Shown one piece after another: positions 31,784-41,741 of a stretch of DNA of 45,132 nt. The stretch comes from Bacteroidota bacterium (GTDB lineage: Bacteria; Bacteroidota; Bacteroidia; UKL13-3). The notes under the pieces were generated by a model. That model saw only the letters and a program-made list of their open reading frames with translations, had not been told where the DNA came from and made no database searches. Each line of letters opens with the position of its first letter. The stretch's first letter is position 1. The DNA is taken from assembly GCA_947464275.1 (NCBI GenBank), contig CANHVU010000027.1, forward strand, positions 1-45,132. The letters are read 5' to 3'. The position numbers and the translations under genes are program-made.

Positions 31784-32525
31784 TTAGATTTAAAGTATAT
31801 TTTTTATCAAAATTTGTATTTAATATCCTTTCCAATGATTTAAAAAGAAGTTCATTTACTGCAATAAGAATGTTTGAATAAATTTCAAGTCTTTTGCGTT
31901 GGTTATTATCTGTCATTTCGATTGTAGTCTTTGTTCCATGGAAAATATTGTTTCTTACCAAATAGATAAATTTTACGATATCATCTTTGATTTTTTCCTG
32001 ATTCATGTCTCCTGTTTCAATCAATTTTATAAATTCTTTTTTAAAATTTTCTCTTTTAGCTTCTGTAATTTTTTTGTCAGGTGTAATTCCATTTATACAT
32101 TCAATTATGGTTTGATTTGGGATTGGGTTTTCCCTTTTGTTTGGTCTTTTAATAATATGAACAAATTCCTTTCGTTCTTCTAGCGTAGTTTGATTAAAAA
32201 TAAAATCAATCATTGCTTTGAATTTAGTTGGATCAGAAGATACTTCTTCCGTTCCTTTTATCCATATTTTTCTTGGAAAAAGAGTTAGATGATTGTTTTT
32301 TACACTTGCTTCCCAATCAAAATTGTAAAAAGAATTAAATGCAAAATATGCATAGACAAACTTTGATGGTTCAAACATTTTCCATGAGCCAGGTTCATAT
32401 TCAATTATGTGTTTAAAATCTTTGGTTACTAAATGCAAACGATGTAAGTCTTTAAGTTCTTCTGAAAATTGATAAGAGTCGTATATTTCTTCTTCCATGA
32501 TTTTAGTGTTTCTATTTTCAAACAT
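31770..32525 (-). CDS. HEPN-like protein of unknown role
   Basis: A 251-aa soluble protein; an alternative ATG at 32498 would remove nine residues. The C-terminal part, FIYLVRNNIFHGTKTTIEM (R191 to H196, an Rx4H motif) followed by a long helix YSNILIAVNELLFKSLERI, fits HEPN nucleotide-binding or RNase domains. FVYAYFAFNSFYNFDWE near residues 57-71 is another aromatic block. HEPN proteins often serve as RNase toxins or defence effectors. The coupling with the 121-aa gene, and the location next to a toxin-antitoxin pair and repeats, support an accessory defence or stress module (inference). Confidence 0.6.
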   Translation of the reverse strand: MFENRNTKIMEEEIYDSYQFSEELKDLHRLHLVTKDFKHIIEYEPGSWKMFEPSKFVYAYFAFNSFYNFDWEASVKNNHLTLFPRKIWIKGTEEVSSDPTKFKAMIDFIFNQTTLEERKEFVHIIKRPNKRENPIPNQTIIECINGITPDKKITEAKRENFKKEFIKLIETGDMNQEKIKDDIVKFIYLVRNNIFHGTKTTIEMTDNNQRKRLEIYSNILIAVNELLFKSLERILNTNFDKKYTLNLNDRN

Positions 32526-32746
32526 ACCTATTATTTTTTACAAAGCAAATGTATTAAAAGGCATTAATATTTTACGAATTATAGAAACTTATAGTAGTTA
32601 AGTGAAGTTTGCAAAACCGCATCATCTGATAAATTTGCTTATTGCCAATTGCTAATTGCCAACCACTTTTTTCCTTTTATATAAATAAAATAACTATTTG
32701 GTTTCGAAAACCTATTTTTGGTGCTAATTCTATTTGGTACAAACAA

Positions 32747-33979
32747 ATGACATTAACCGAAAATATAAAAATAGCTTTTACCTCAATTGGGGCTAACAGA
32801 ACCAGAGCGGTTATTACGGCTTTAATTATATCAATTGGTATAATGGCTTTGGTAGGTATTTTAACTGCCATTGATGGTATGAAACTGAGTATTAACAAAA
32901 GTTTTAATAACATAGGTGCCAATACATTTAATATAAAAAACAGGGGTAACTCAGTTAGGTTTGGAGTAAGTGGCAAGCCACAAAAAAAATATACTGACAT
33001 TACCCAACAGCAAACAGAAAAATTTGCGGAGCAATTCCGTTTTCCTTGTATTTTCTCTACTTCTATTAATGCCAGTTGGACAGCAACCATAAAATACGAT
33101 AGTTACAAAACCGAACCCAATATAATGGTGTTGGGAAGCGATGAAAATTACCTGCAGGTAGCCGCTTACGATTTAGATTATGGCCGAAATTTTTCAAAAC
33201 AAGATATTACCTCGGCTGCAAATGTGGCCATTATTGGCAAAGAAGTAAAAGACAAATTATTTAAATATAAAATGCCAATTGGTGAATTGATTGCTGTTGG
33301 TGCTGCAAAATACAGGGTAATTGGCGTGCTAAAAGAAAAAGGCTCAAGCATGGGTTTTGGTGGCGATAGAATGGTAATTGTACCAATTGATAATGCTTAC
33401 CAAGTGTTTTCGGAAAAAAGCATGAGTGCAGTGGTAACAGTAGCAGTTTCAAATGTTACCAATATGGATATGGCGGTAGATGAAGCCATCAGTGTGTTTA
33501 GAAGAGTAAGAGGTTTGCGCGTAAATGAACCCAATAATTTCGAAATAATGAAAGCCGATAATGTGGCCAATCAAGTTATAGGTCAGTTAAGTTTTATTAC
33601 CATAGCTGCTACAGCCATAGGTTTTATAACCTTATTGGGCGCAGCCATTGGATTGATGAATATTATGTTGGTTTCGGTTACAGAACGTACCCGCGAGATT
33701 GGTATCAGAAAATCTTTGGGTGCTACGCAACAAAATATTAAGAAACAGTTTTTAATTGAAGCATTGGTAATTTGCCAAATGGGTGGAATGGGCGGAATTA
33801 TTTTAGGAATTATTGTTGGGAATATTGTTACATCCTTTATTGGTGGAGGTTTTATAATTCCTTGGGCTTGGATAGGTTTAGGCCTGTTTTTATGCTTTGT
33901 AGTTGGAATTGCATCAGGTTATTATCCTGCCAAAAAAGCCAGCGAGTTAGATCCTATTGAAGCACTCAGATTTGAATAA
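32747..33979 (+). CDS. MacB/FtsX-type ABC transporter permease
   Basis: The ATG at 32747 starts [24 protein letters not shown], the normal beginning of MacB-like permeases (410 aa). The frame upstream of it opens with TTG in low-complexity intergenic sequence (GCCAATTGC repeats). TM1 lies at about residues 20-43, then a large periplasmic MacB_PCD domain (about 45-280), then three C-terminal TM segments with [19 protein letters not shown], the FtsX-domain hallmark, and [19 protein letters not shown] at the end. No ATPase gene adjoins it. It likely exports a lipophilic or peptide substrate, or acts in lipoprotein handling. Confidence 0.9.
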   Translation: MTLTENIKIAFTSIGANRTRAVITALIISIGIMALVGILTAIDGMKLSINKSFNNIGANTFNIKNRGNSVRFGVSGKPQKKYTDITQQQTEKFAEQFRFPCIFSTSINASWTATIKYDSYKTEPNIMVLGSDENYLQVAAYDLDYGRNFSKQDITSAANVAIIGKEVKDKLFKYKMPIGELIAVGAAKYRVIGVLKEKGSSMGFGGDRMVIVPIDNAYQVFSEKSMSAVVTVAVSNVTNMDMAVDEAISVFRRVRGLRVNEPNNFEIMKADNVANQVIGQLSFITIAATAIGFITLLGAAIGLMNIMLVSVTERTREIGIRKSLGATQQNIKKQFLIEALVICQMGGMGGIILGIIVGNIVTSFIGGGFIIPWAWIGLGLFLCFVVGIASGYYPAKKASELDPIEALRFE

Positions 33980-33997
33980 CTAGATTAACAACTACTT

Positions 33998-36900
33998 TTA
34001 TTCTCTTATTAATGTTACAGTTCCTTGAATGGCTTTTTTAGATTCATTTTTATTAAATGAATAATTAAAAATATAAAAATAAACGCCTTCTATGATTGAT
34101 CCGCCATTGTTATTGCTTTGCCCATTCCAATTAATGCCATCGTTTTTATAGCCATCACTATTACCTTCAAAAACCTTTGTTCCCCAACGATTAAAAATTT
34201 GAATTTCATAGGTGGCTTCTCCATAAATATCTATGTCAAAAGCATCATTTATTCCATCATTGTTTGGTGTAAATACATTGGGAATATTTATAAATCTAAA
34301 ATTTGGAAGTAAGTATTTACACATTGTATCCAAACAGCCAGTTGAATTACTCACAGCCAAACATATTTTAAAACTATCGTTCAGTAATTTATAGTTATGG
34401 AATGGATTCTCTAAGTTAGAATAATTGCTATCACCTGAATTTGGTTGACCAAAGTTCCAATAATATTTAGCAGCATTGGTTGATTTATTTTTAAAGTAAA
34501 AAAGGGGCGATTTGCTATCATCTATTTCAAAATCAGCTTTTACGCTATTGATATAAACTTTATGTATGCCAGTATCTAAGCATAAAATAGGCGCCAATGT
34601 TTTAGGAGTCAAGGTAATATTAAAGCTACCAGAATCTTTTATAGTATAATTAAATATGGAGTCAACTCTGAGTTTTAACCCCGAACTATAACCATTGCTC
34701 ACTTCCCACAAAAATTGGTTGTAAATAGTATCAGCTTTGGCAATAATCTGGAATGGTTCGTCCAGACAAATGGTATCTGGGCCAAATAACTTAATACTTG
34801 GTTTGTTAAAAACTGTAACAAAAACTGGTCTTTGGAAATTATTTAAAGTATCAGGATACAATGCAGTACAATAAACTGTTTGACCAGTTATTTGATTTAC
34901 CAAAGAATCGGTGCCCAAGAGTAAAATTCTATATTTTCCTGCTTTTACCAATGAAAAGCCAGTAGTAGAATCTTTATTGGTAGAATAAATAAAGTTATTG
35001 GGTCCTGTAACTATCCATTGCCAATTATTGAGTTGTGCTCCTGTAATATTATTTATTTTTAAATTTACAGGACTGCATCCAATGGTATCGCCACTTAAAA
35101 AAGCATATTTAGGTTTTGGTCCTAAAATAGTGAATGGCATATCAACACTATCAATACAACCAGCTAATGAGTATACATAATGCTTAACTAAATAAGTATT
35201 ATTATTTTTGTAATCATGAACAGGATTGGGCAATAGACTAATTTCTGAGGAGTCGCCAAAGTTCCATTTAAATGAGATAATAGTATCGAATTTTGACCAG
35301 TTTCCTAATGAATCTATTACAATTGAATTATCATAAAATGGAATAATTTTAGGGGCACAAATTAAATTACTACTTATTGGCTTGATACCGGCCTTTAGAT
35401 TTACTACGTTTACTGTATAATAATTATTTAGGGTATCATGGCAGCCTAAACTGTCTTGCCCTATCAGCGAAATTTGATACTGGCCTGCTTTTGCATATTT
35501 GTGCTTCGGACTAACACCATTATATGTAAATATATTGGTGTCACCAAAATTCCACCAAATTCGTTCTAAATTAGCTTTTGCTCTTTCTTCAATTCCCCAA
35601 TTATTTGTTTCAGTTTTAAAATATTCAAATTTATCTAGAAAAAGAGTTGAATCTTTTAAGCATAGCACATTTTTTTGTTGAACCTCGTTTTTATAAAAAC
35701 CAATTTCGAATTTTTTTTCTACCTCATCTACACATCCAATTTTGTTTTTAATGTTAACAATAATTTTAAATAACCCGCCCTTATCTAAATTAATTGTCTT
35801 GGGTAAAATAATGGAGTCATTATTACTCAGGGTTTGTATGGTGTCATAAATCTGCCATTCTTGATAGGGCTTGTTGGTATATTTAACAACTTTAAATTTA
35901 ACATAATCTATGCTATCCTGTATAGAATCCTTAAGTGCAATCTTTATATAATAAGGTGCACATTGAGTTTGTTTTTTAATGTTAAAATCTGCATTTAATT
36001 TTTTTATTTGAAACATGTGGTGGTACCATGCGGTATCGTAACATTCACCATTTTTAATTATTAATCCTACTGTCACCCATCCTTTAGGGTCAGCAGTTTG
36101 ATTGTATGTGTGAGTAGTTATGTCTATCAAAGGATTTAAGGCGACCCATTTCAAGGCATCTGCAGTTGAATCAAAATTAATCCAAACTTTCTCTCTTCCA
36201 CAAGTTGGTAGTGTTTCTCGATAATTAAATATAAAAAGAGAATTGGTGCAATTTAATGGTGGCTTACCTGCTCCTGGTGGTGATGTGTAATAATATAATC
36301 CTCTTCTTGAAGGTAAATTAGGTTTTGCATTTGGCGAAGTTAATATAACAAAGGCAGAGTCTATATCGCTGCATTTGCGAACAGAGTCAGTAATTAATAG
36401 TTTTACATTATAACATTTAATTATTGAATTATCGAACTTATGTTTTACATAAAAACTATCCTTACTGTACTTACAATTAAAACCAATATTTATTCCTCTC
36501 TTGGTATCAGTTGTGCAAGGTGGTGCAAAATTATCATCAAAATCCCATAGAAAAGTTGCACTTAAATTTTTATAAAAAACAGAAGCTTCAGGTGTTGGAA
36601 ATCTGAAATAAACAGTATCGCTTGTGTTGCATTGGTATTGATTTACAAAGCTGGATATATTAGTATTTGGACCATAAATGTCAATAAAAGTATCTAATTT
36701 TATTTTACAATTTGAACCATAATATGCTTCCATCTGAATTTTATACCTTCCTGGCTCAAATGATTTTGTAGAGTCTGCGCCAATATTTATTCCATAGTAA
36801 AAATTAAATACAGAGTCTAAAAGTTCATTGTAAGGACTATACAGTTTCCAAAAAATGAAATCATTTAATTTGGCGTCTTTATAATTAAATGCAAATGATT

Positions 36901-37816
36901 GTTTGCTAAAACATGCATTATTAGTGGTTATTAATATTTTGTTGTCTAATATTTTTTTCGCAACTCTTGAAAATAAACGTGCTGTATCAACACAGCCATC
37001 TTTATCGGTAACAATTAGGCTAGATTTGTAATCGCCTGCTAAGGGATAAGTGTAATTAAACGAACTCCAAAATAAATTTGATGAATCTGATATGCCATTC
37101 CCGTAATTCCAAATAAACTTTGTTACATTACTAAGATTAATGGAGGAGGTATTCACAAATGTTTGTATGGTTGAATCACACCTCACAGTATAGTTGGTAA
37201 AACTTAATGGTGGAGGTTTAGGTAATATTTGAATACTGTTTTTTAACTCAAATCTTGTTAAACATTTATTACTATCTGTAACTTCTAAAATTAATGAGTA
37301 AGTACCACCTAAAGTATTTTTATAGTTGTTATAAATAGTGTCATTAAAGTTAAGGGTAGTGTCAAAACCACCATCACCCCATAAAAAGGTTCTTCTTATA
37401 ATGGGGCTAAGGCTTATACTTGGGGTTGAGGAATCACTAATAAAGACAGAGTTGTAATTGAAACATTGTAAATGTTTACTTAGTATATGAAATTTTGCAT
37501 TAGGTAAAGGCACAACATTAATTTCAGGTCCATTTATTAAACATTGACTATTATTGGTAAACGTAATTTTTAATGTTGGAATGTATTTTCCAACTAATGG
37601 AAAATTATAAGTTGGATTGGATTGGTTACTTGTTATTCCATTTCCAAAATCCCAATCAAATTTTGAAGGGGTAAGTGTAGTATCAAAATTACATTTAAAA
37701 CTCAATGCATTGTTAAGGCAAACTAGATTAGTACTTGCTGTAATGGAACAATTCTGAGCATTAATTTTGACCCAGTTTAAAATTACCAATAATATAATTA
37801 TCCATGTTTTTAACAT
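33998..37816 (-). CDS. Giant PKD-repeat cell-surface protein with T9SS type B sorting domain
   Basis: A 1272-aa protein with a signal peptide (MLKTWIIILLVILNWVKINAQ). It consists of repeated PKD/Ig-like modules marked by FDWDFGNGI, FIWNYGNGI, FLWDFDD, IWWNFGDTN, FKWNFGDSS and YYWNFGQPN, each followed by NPxHxY-type strands. Many cysteines are spaced as in extracellular proteins. The last ~90 residues (IPNVFTPNNDGINDAFDI, IFNRWGTKVFEG, GVYFYIF) are the gliding-motility-associated type B C-terminal signal for type IX secretion. It is likely an adhesin or surface scaffold. The plus-strand permease gene converges with it, 18 bp apart. Confidence 0.92.
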   Translation of the reverse strand: MLKTWIIILLVILNWVKINAQNCSITASTNLVCLNNALSFKCNFDTTLTPSKFDWDFGNGITSNQSNPTYNFPLVGKYIPTLKITFTNNSQCLINGPEINVVPLPNAKFHILSKHLQCFNYNSVFISDSSTPSISLSPIIRRTFLWGDGGFDTTLNFNDTIYNNYKNTLGGTYSLILEVTDSNKCLTRFELKNSIQILPKPPPLSFTNYTVRCDSTIQTFVNTSSINLSNVTKFIWNYGNGISDSSNLFWSSFNYTYPLAGDYKSSLIVTDKDGCVDTARLFSRVAKKILDNKILITTNNACFSKQSFAFNYKDAKLNDFIFWKLYSPYNELLDSVFNFYYGINIGADSTKSFEPGRYKIQMEAYYGSNCKIKLDTFIDIYGPNTNISSFVNQYQCNTSDTVYFRFPTPEASVFYKNLSATFLWDFDDNFAPPCTTDTKRGINIGFNCKYSKDSFYVKHKFDNSIIKCYNVKLLITDSVRKCSDIDSAFVILTSPNAKPNLPSRRGLYYYTSPPGAGKPPLNCTNSLFIFNYRETLPTCGREKVWINFDSTADALKWVALNPLIDITTHTYNQTADPKGWVTVGLIIKNGECYDTAWYHHMFQIKKLNADFNIKKQTQCAPYYIKIALKDSIQDSIDYVKFKVVKYTNKPYQEWQIYDTIQTLSNNDSIILPKTINLDKGGLFKIIVNIKNKIGCVDEVEKKFEIGFYKNEVQQKNVLCLKDSTLFLDKFEYFKTETNNWGIEERAKANLERIWWNFGDTNIFTYNGVSPKHKYAKAGQYQISLIGQDSLGCHDTLNNYYTVNVVNLKAGIKPISSNLICAPKIIPFYDNSIVIDSLGNWSKFDTIISFKWNFGDSSEISLLPNPVHDYKNNNTYLVKHYVYSLAGCIDSVDMPFTILGPKPKYAFLSGDTIGCSPVNLKINNITGAQLNNWQWIVTGPNNFIYSTNKDSTTGFSLVKAGKYRILLLGTDSLVNQITGQTVYCTALYPDTLNNFQRPVFVTVFNKPSIKLFGPDTICLDEPFQIIAKADTIYNQFLWEVSNGYSSGLKLRVDSIFNYTIKDSGSFNITLTPKTLAPILCLDTGIHKVYINSVKADFEIDDSKSPLFYFKNKSTNAAKYYWNFGQPNSGDSNYSNLENPFHNYKLLNDSFKICLAVSNSTGCLDTMCKYLLPNFRFINIPNVFTPNNDGINDAFDIDIYGEATYEIQIFNRWGTKVFEGNSDGYKNDGINWNGQSNNNGGSIIEGVYFYIFNYSFNKNESKKAIQGTVTLIRE

Positions 37817-37857
37817 TTACTGTATAATGAACTATAGCTTTATGGCAAGTTCATACA

Positions 37858-37865
37858 CAAATATA
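37858..37865 (-). promoter_or_regulatory. Promoter -7-like motif for the PKD gene
   Basis: On the minus strand TATATTTG matches TAnnTTTG exactly and lies about 41 bp before the ATG at 37816. A good upstream TTG was not found. The rest of the 229-bp gap to 38046 shows nothing else. Confidence 0.35.
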
Positions 37866-38045
37866 AAAATGGACGATAATAAATGTTGTTTATGAAACTT
37901 AATAATATCTTAAATCTATATTAAGTCATGTGTGTTTCTAAACTGTTTAATGATAACCAACTTAAATTATTTTATAATCTATTACATATAAATAGCTCTT
38001 TTTAAAACACAAATTAGGAGGAGATAGAAATTAACTATTCTATTT

Positions 38046-38996
38046 CTAACCAATTTCAATATAAGTGGCACCACCTCCAAATTTTAACGAATCGGCATCT
38101 TCAAAATGTTTGGCTAATCTTTTGTTTTTAGTTAAAAAAGTATGGATTTTATTTTTCAAATATTGGTTTCCAATGCCATGAACATAAACTATGCTTTTCA
38201 TTTGATGCACGTAAGCAGCCTCCAATGTTTTTATAAATACATCCATTTGCACACCAATAATATCGTTGGTTTGTGTGGTGTAACCTCGTTCTAATAATTT
38301 ATCAAAGTGAAGGTCAATAATAGGTTCGGGCTTTTTACTTAAATCAACTTTCTCCACTACTGTTTTTTCTGCAAAATCTTTTTGTTTTAATGCATTTAAA
38401 TTGAGTGAATTAAACTCCTCGTTTAGCTTAAACATGTAAGACTGCTTTTGTAAAAAGAAACAGAACTTTAACGATTGATGAAACTCTTTTGGATTTGATT
38501 TAAAAGCTATACTTAAAGGCTTCGATGGGTTAATATTTATATCATCCGCTAAAATAAATTGAAACAAAAGCGGGTTCCATTTTTCGTAATTTTCTAAATT
38601 TAATTTTAAAAAATTCACGTCTTCTCCACGGCTTAATTTACCTGTTTTGTAAAGATTATAAACTTCCTTTTCTTTTTGGTAAACCACATACAATAAAGTA
38701 TCGCAGGCATTGTTATGCAAAACACCTTCTACTTCATTCTCGCCTAATCGGTTATAAGCCCAAAATATGCCTAATGGATTGGTGCTTAACTTGGGTTTTA
38801 GTTTATCTTCAACTTCTTTTTTATCGTTATTTGGCTTTACATCATCAAAATCAATTTTAACAACTTCGCTTGCCATTACTGGTATTTCAAAATCATCTTC
38901 AATGGTTACACCTACCAAGTTTTTTTGTTTAAAACTAGTAACTATACCTTCCATATTTTCGTTTACAAACTTTACTCTATCGCCTAACTTCAACAT
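38046..38996 (-). CDS. DUF2027-Smr domain protein
   Basis: A 316-aa soluble protein. The N-terminal part (KLGDRVKFVNENMEGIVTSF, VKIDFDD) and middle beta-rich region correspond to DUF2027. The C-terminal Smr domain has IDLHFDKL and VYVHGIGNQYLKNKIHTFL, where the usual HGxGxG reads HGIGNQ, and FGGGATYIEI at the very end. Smr domains bind or nick nucleic acids, as in MutS2-like proteins, but the fused form common in Bacteroidota has no assigned role. It lies downstream of htrA on the same strand, beyond the terminator at 39035-39069. Confidence 0.88.
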   Translation of the reverse strand: MLKLGDRVKFVNENMEGIVTSFKQKNLVGVTIEDDFEIPVMASEVVKIDFDDVKPNNDKKEVEDKLKPKLSTNPLGIFWAYNRLGENEVEGVLHNNACDTLLYVVYQKEKEVYNLYKTGKLSRGEDVNFLKLNLENYEKWNPLLFQFILADDININPSKPLSIAFKSNPKEFHQSLKFCFFLQKQSYMFKLNEEFNSLNLNALKQKDFAEKTVVEKVDLSKKPEPIIDLHFDKLLERGYTTQTNDIIGVQMDVFIKTLEAAYVHQMKSIVYVHGIGNQYLKNKIHTFLTKNKRLAKHFEDADSLKFGGGATYIEIG

Positions 38997-39034
38997 TGTT
39001 TTATCCTATTTATTTTGCTTTGCAATATTAAACC

Positions 39035-39069
39035 AAAAAGCCGAAGTACTTGCATACATTCGGCTTTTT
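39035..39069 (-). terminator. Terminator after the HtrA gene
   Basis: An 11-bp stem AAAAAGCCGAA / TTCGGCTTTTT with a 13-base loop lies 30 bp after the htrA stop on the minus strand and ends in a T-run in that direction. The symmetric A/T ends would also allow function the other way. Confidence 0.8.
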
Positions 39070-39098
39070 GAATTGAACTAATTTATGTTATCTAATAA

Positions 39099-40559
39099 TT
39101 ATTTGCCAATTTTTACTGCAAAATAATCCTGCGTTCCATCCGCATTAACCCCTTCTACTAATACAGCACCTTTTTTACCTTCAAAAGCTGCTTTTACATC
39201 GCTTACGGTAGAAACTGGTTTTTTATCAATATTGGTAATTACAAAACCTGCAGGCACTCCGGCAGCTTTTAAAATACTTTTTCCTCCAATACTTTTTACT
39301 TTTATACCATTGGCAATTTTAAGTTTTAATCTTTCAGCGCGGGTAAGAGTTTCAAAATCGGTATCTAATGCTTTGTTAACTTCAGTTTTTTCGACAGTTT
39401 TTAAAGCAGTTTTACCATCTAAACCTTTTAATTTTACATCAAAAAGTTTCTCTTTTCCGTCTCTAATCACTTTAATTTTAACTACATCACCTGGATTTTT
39501 CTTACCTATCATTTCTTGCAATTCTGGAGTAGTTTTGGTTTCTGTTCCATCAGCCGAAATAATTACATCATCACTTTTTAAACCAGCATCTTCGGCAGCA
39601 CTGTTTTCTTTTACATTTCTAACATATACGCCTTTTACTTCTTTTAAACCTAATTTATCAGCCAAAGCGCCATCTATATCGGTAATTTCAACTCCTAAAA
39701 CTCCACGTTGAACAGTACCATATTTTTGTAAATCATTTATTACTTTGTTCATTAAATTGCTTGGAATAGCAAAAGCGTAACCTGCGTATTGTCCAGTTTC
39801 GCTGGCAATTGCGGTATTTATTCCAATTAATTTACCTTCTTGGTTAATTAATGCGCCACCGCTATTTCCTGGGTTTACCGCTGCATCAGTTTGAATAAAC
39901 GATTCAATTGGATATTGTTGTCCGTTTCCTCTGTTAATATTCAAATTTCTTCCTTTAGCGCTAACAATTCCTGCAGTTACAGTAGATGTAAGGTTAAAAG
40001 GATTTCCAACAGCTAAAACCCATTGGCCTACTTTTACTTCATCGCTATTACCAATTACCGCAAAAGGCAAATTGGTTTCCGAAATACGCAATAAGGCCAA
40101 ATCAGTATTATTGTCTTTTCCTAATAGCTCAGCATCATATTCGCGTTTGTCGTTTAAAACTACTTTTATTTTGGTTGCGCCATCAATTACGTGGTTATTG
40201 GTAACAATCAATCCATCTTGCGAAATAATAACTCCACTGCCACTTCCTGCTCTTGGTCCTTGTTGTGGCATGCTAAATCCTCTTCCTCCAAAAAAATCAA
40301 ATGGATTTATCTCTTGTGTTTCGTTTCTACTTTGTGGTGCATCTACTACTGTTAAAATGTGAACTACAGTTGGAGTTGCCAATTCAGCTATTGCCACAAA
40401 ATCAGGTCTCTGTCCACCATCTGACAAACTTGCATACCTTGCTAAGTAATTTTGTGTAAATTCTGTCGCACTTTGTTTACCTCCAAATAATTTGTTTAAG
40501 CCAATTGCAGCCAAGCCTCCAAGGCACGCTACTGCGAAAATTAATGTGTACTTTTTCAT
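39099..40559 (-). CDS. DegP/HtrA-family periplasmic serine protease
   Basis: A 486-aa protein with a signal peptide or N-terminal anchor (MKKYTLIFAVACLGGLAAIGLNKLF). The trypsin-like domain has the triad H123 (VTNNHVIDGA), D153 (NNTDLALLRI) and S233 (NPGNSGGALI). Two PDZ domains follow (about residues 285-375 and 395-485), as in DegP. It degrades or refolds damaged envelope proteins. The length and Do-type layout are normal. The GC skew and codon use look like its neighbours. The upstream gap of 267 bp is shared with the divergent anti-sigma-like gene. Confidence 0.93.
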   Translation of the reverse strand: MKKYTLIFAVACLGGLAAIGLNKLFGGKQSATEFTQNYLARYASLSDGGQRPDFVAIAELATPTVVHILTVVDAPQSRNETQEINPFDFFGGRGFSMPQQGPRAGSGSGVIISQDGLIVTNNHVIDGATKIKVVLNDKREYDAELLGKDNNTDLALLRISETNLPFAVIGNSDEVKVGQWVLAVGNPFNLTSTVTAGIVSAKGRNLNINRGNGQQYPIESFIQTDAAVNPGNSGGALINQEGKLIGINTAIASETGQYAGYAFAIPSNLMNKVINDLQKYGTVQRGVLGVEITDIDGALADKLGLKEVKGVYVRNVKENSAAEDAGLKSDDVIISADGTETKTTPELQEMIGKKNPGDVVKIKVIRDGKEKLFDVKLKGLDGKTALKTVEKTEVNKALDTDFETLTRAERLKLKIANGIKVKSIGGKSILKAAGVPAGFVITNIDKKPVSTVSDVKAAFEGKKGAVLVEGVNADGTQDYFAVKIGK

Positions 40560-40752
40560 TTTTTTTTCAATTAAATTTTAGTAAAATTTTATCCATTCAA
40601 AAGTTGTACCAATTGCGATTGTGAATTATGTTTAATTTTTTTAAAAATATATTCTTTTTAAAATCAATATTTGCTTTAAGTTTTAATACATTTATGAAGC
40701 AAATTGTTTTTTTATTTCAAAACATGTTTACTTTTTGTTTTAATCCAACATT

Positions 40753-40785
40753 TTGGTGGATGAACGGTAAATAAATAAAACTTGC
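40753..40785 (+). promoter_or_regulatory. Promoter-like element before the anti-sigma-like gene
   Basis: TTG at 40753-40755 and TAAAACTTGC at 40776-40785 are 20 bp apart, 41 bp before the ATG at 40827. Nothing else is seen in the 267-bp divergent gap. Confidence 0.35.
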
Positions 40786-40826
40786 AGCAATCAAAACTTA
40801 GTAGAAATTTGCAATTTTAAAAATAA

Positions 40827-41741
40827 ATGCAACACGATAAACATACTTATTACTTCGAAAAGTATTTGCGCAAAGAAATGTCGCGCAATGAAAAGGATGC
40901 GTTTGAAAAAAAATTGAATATAGATACCACGTTTAAAGCAGATTTTGACAAATATGCCTTAAACCATGATTCTATTTTAAAAGAAGAATTAGAAGAGTAT
41001 TATAATGAGGAGATCATTCCTGATAAACCCAAAAATTATTCATGGTTATTGGTTCTTGTTTCTGTGTTTGGCTTAGCTTTACTTATTGATTTTTACGCCA
41101 ATCAAAAATATGCAGAAACGCAAAAACAAAATCAAACTTATAAGGAGGAAATTGTTACTCGTTTTAAAAATGCGTTTGTTGAGCCTTTCAAACAAATCAG
41201 TTTTAAGAAAAGTGCTAAACAGCTTGATACTATTTATAAACAGCTTACATTTAGTTCGGAGGAAACACAAGAAAATGATACCAGCACAGTTCTAACCCTT
41301 GTTGATTCAAGCTTAATTGAAGAAAAAATTATCGATCAGTTTCAGCAAATAATGCGCGATAAAAACTTGGAAAGTAATGTTAAAGATGTTTTTTTGGATG
41401 ATAGTTTGATGACCGTTGTTGACCTAGAAAAATTCAAAGAAAAGTTTAAAATAATAACATACTCTACTGATAGTGTTTTTTCTGACAGCTTGGTTAATAG
41501 ACTTACATTGCAATCTTTATCAAAACAAAACAATACCAATAAGCCCTTGTTTGTTGAGTTTTGGCAATCGTTGGTTGGTTTTAATGGTTATCAGTTTACT
41601 GGTAAAAAACTGGTGCTTTATGGTATTAGAAAACCTTTTGATCTATTTATTTTAAAACAAAATAATTTGTTTGTGCTGCACTCAAAATGGGGTGAAACTG
41701 CATTACAAGCCGATAATCAATTACACAAATTTGAAGACTAA
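40827..41741 (+). CDS. Anti-sigma-like single-pass membrane protein
   Basis: A 304-aa protein. The N-terminus (YYFEKYLRKEMSRNEKDAFEKKL, residues 8-30) looks like the cytoplasmic start of anti-sigma factors of the zinc-less type, and one membrane segment lies at about residues 72-89 (WLLVLVSVFGLALLIDF). The large C-terminal part is presumably periplasmic, charged and helical, and unrecognised. No sigma-factor gene is adjacent, which is unusual for an anti-sigma factor. Its 3' end overlaps the dapF start by 11 nt, so it is co-transcribed with dapF. Confidence 0.6.
   Translation: MQHDKHTYYFEKYLRKEMSRNEKDAFEKKLNIDTTFKADFDKYALNHDSILKEELEEYYNEEIIPDKPKNYSWLLVLVSVFGLALLIDFYANQKYAETQKQNQTYKEEIVTRFKNAFVEPFKQISFKKSAKQLDTIYKQLTFSSEETQENDTSTVLTLVDSSLIEEKIIDQFQQIMRDKNLESNVKDVFLDDSLMTVVDLEKFKEKFKIITYSTDSVFSDSLVNRLTLQSLSKQNNTNKPLFVEFWQSLVGFNGYQFTGKKLVLYGIRKPFDLFILKQNNLFVLHSKWGETALQADNQLHKFED

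Noticed and set aside
32636-32746. Longer start for the permease at 32642 (TTG)
   Set aside because: The extra 35 codons cover GCCAATTGC-type low-complexity intergenic DNA, while the ATG at 32747 gives the normal MacB-like N-terminus.
39232-39711. 159-codon plus-strand frame
   Set aside because: It is an antisense shadow of the PDZ part of the HtrA gene, rich in Ser, Pro and Leu as such shadows usually are.
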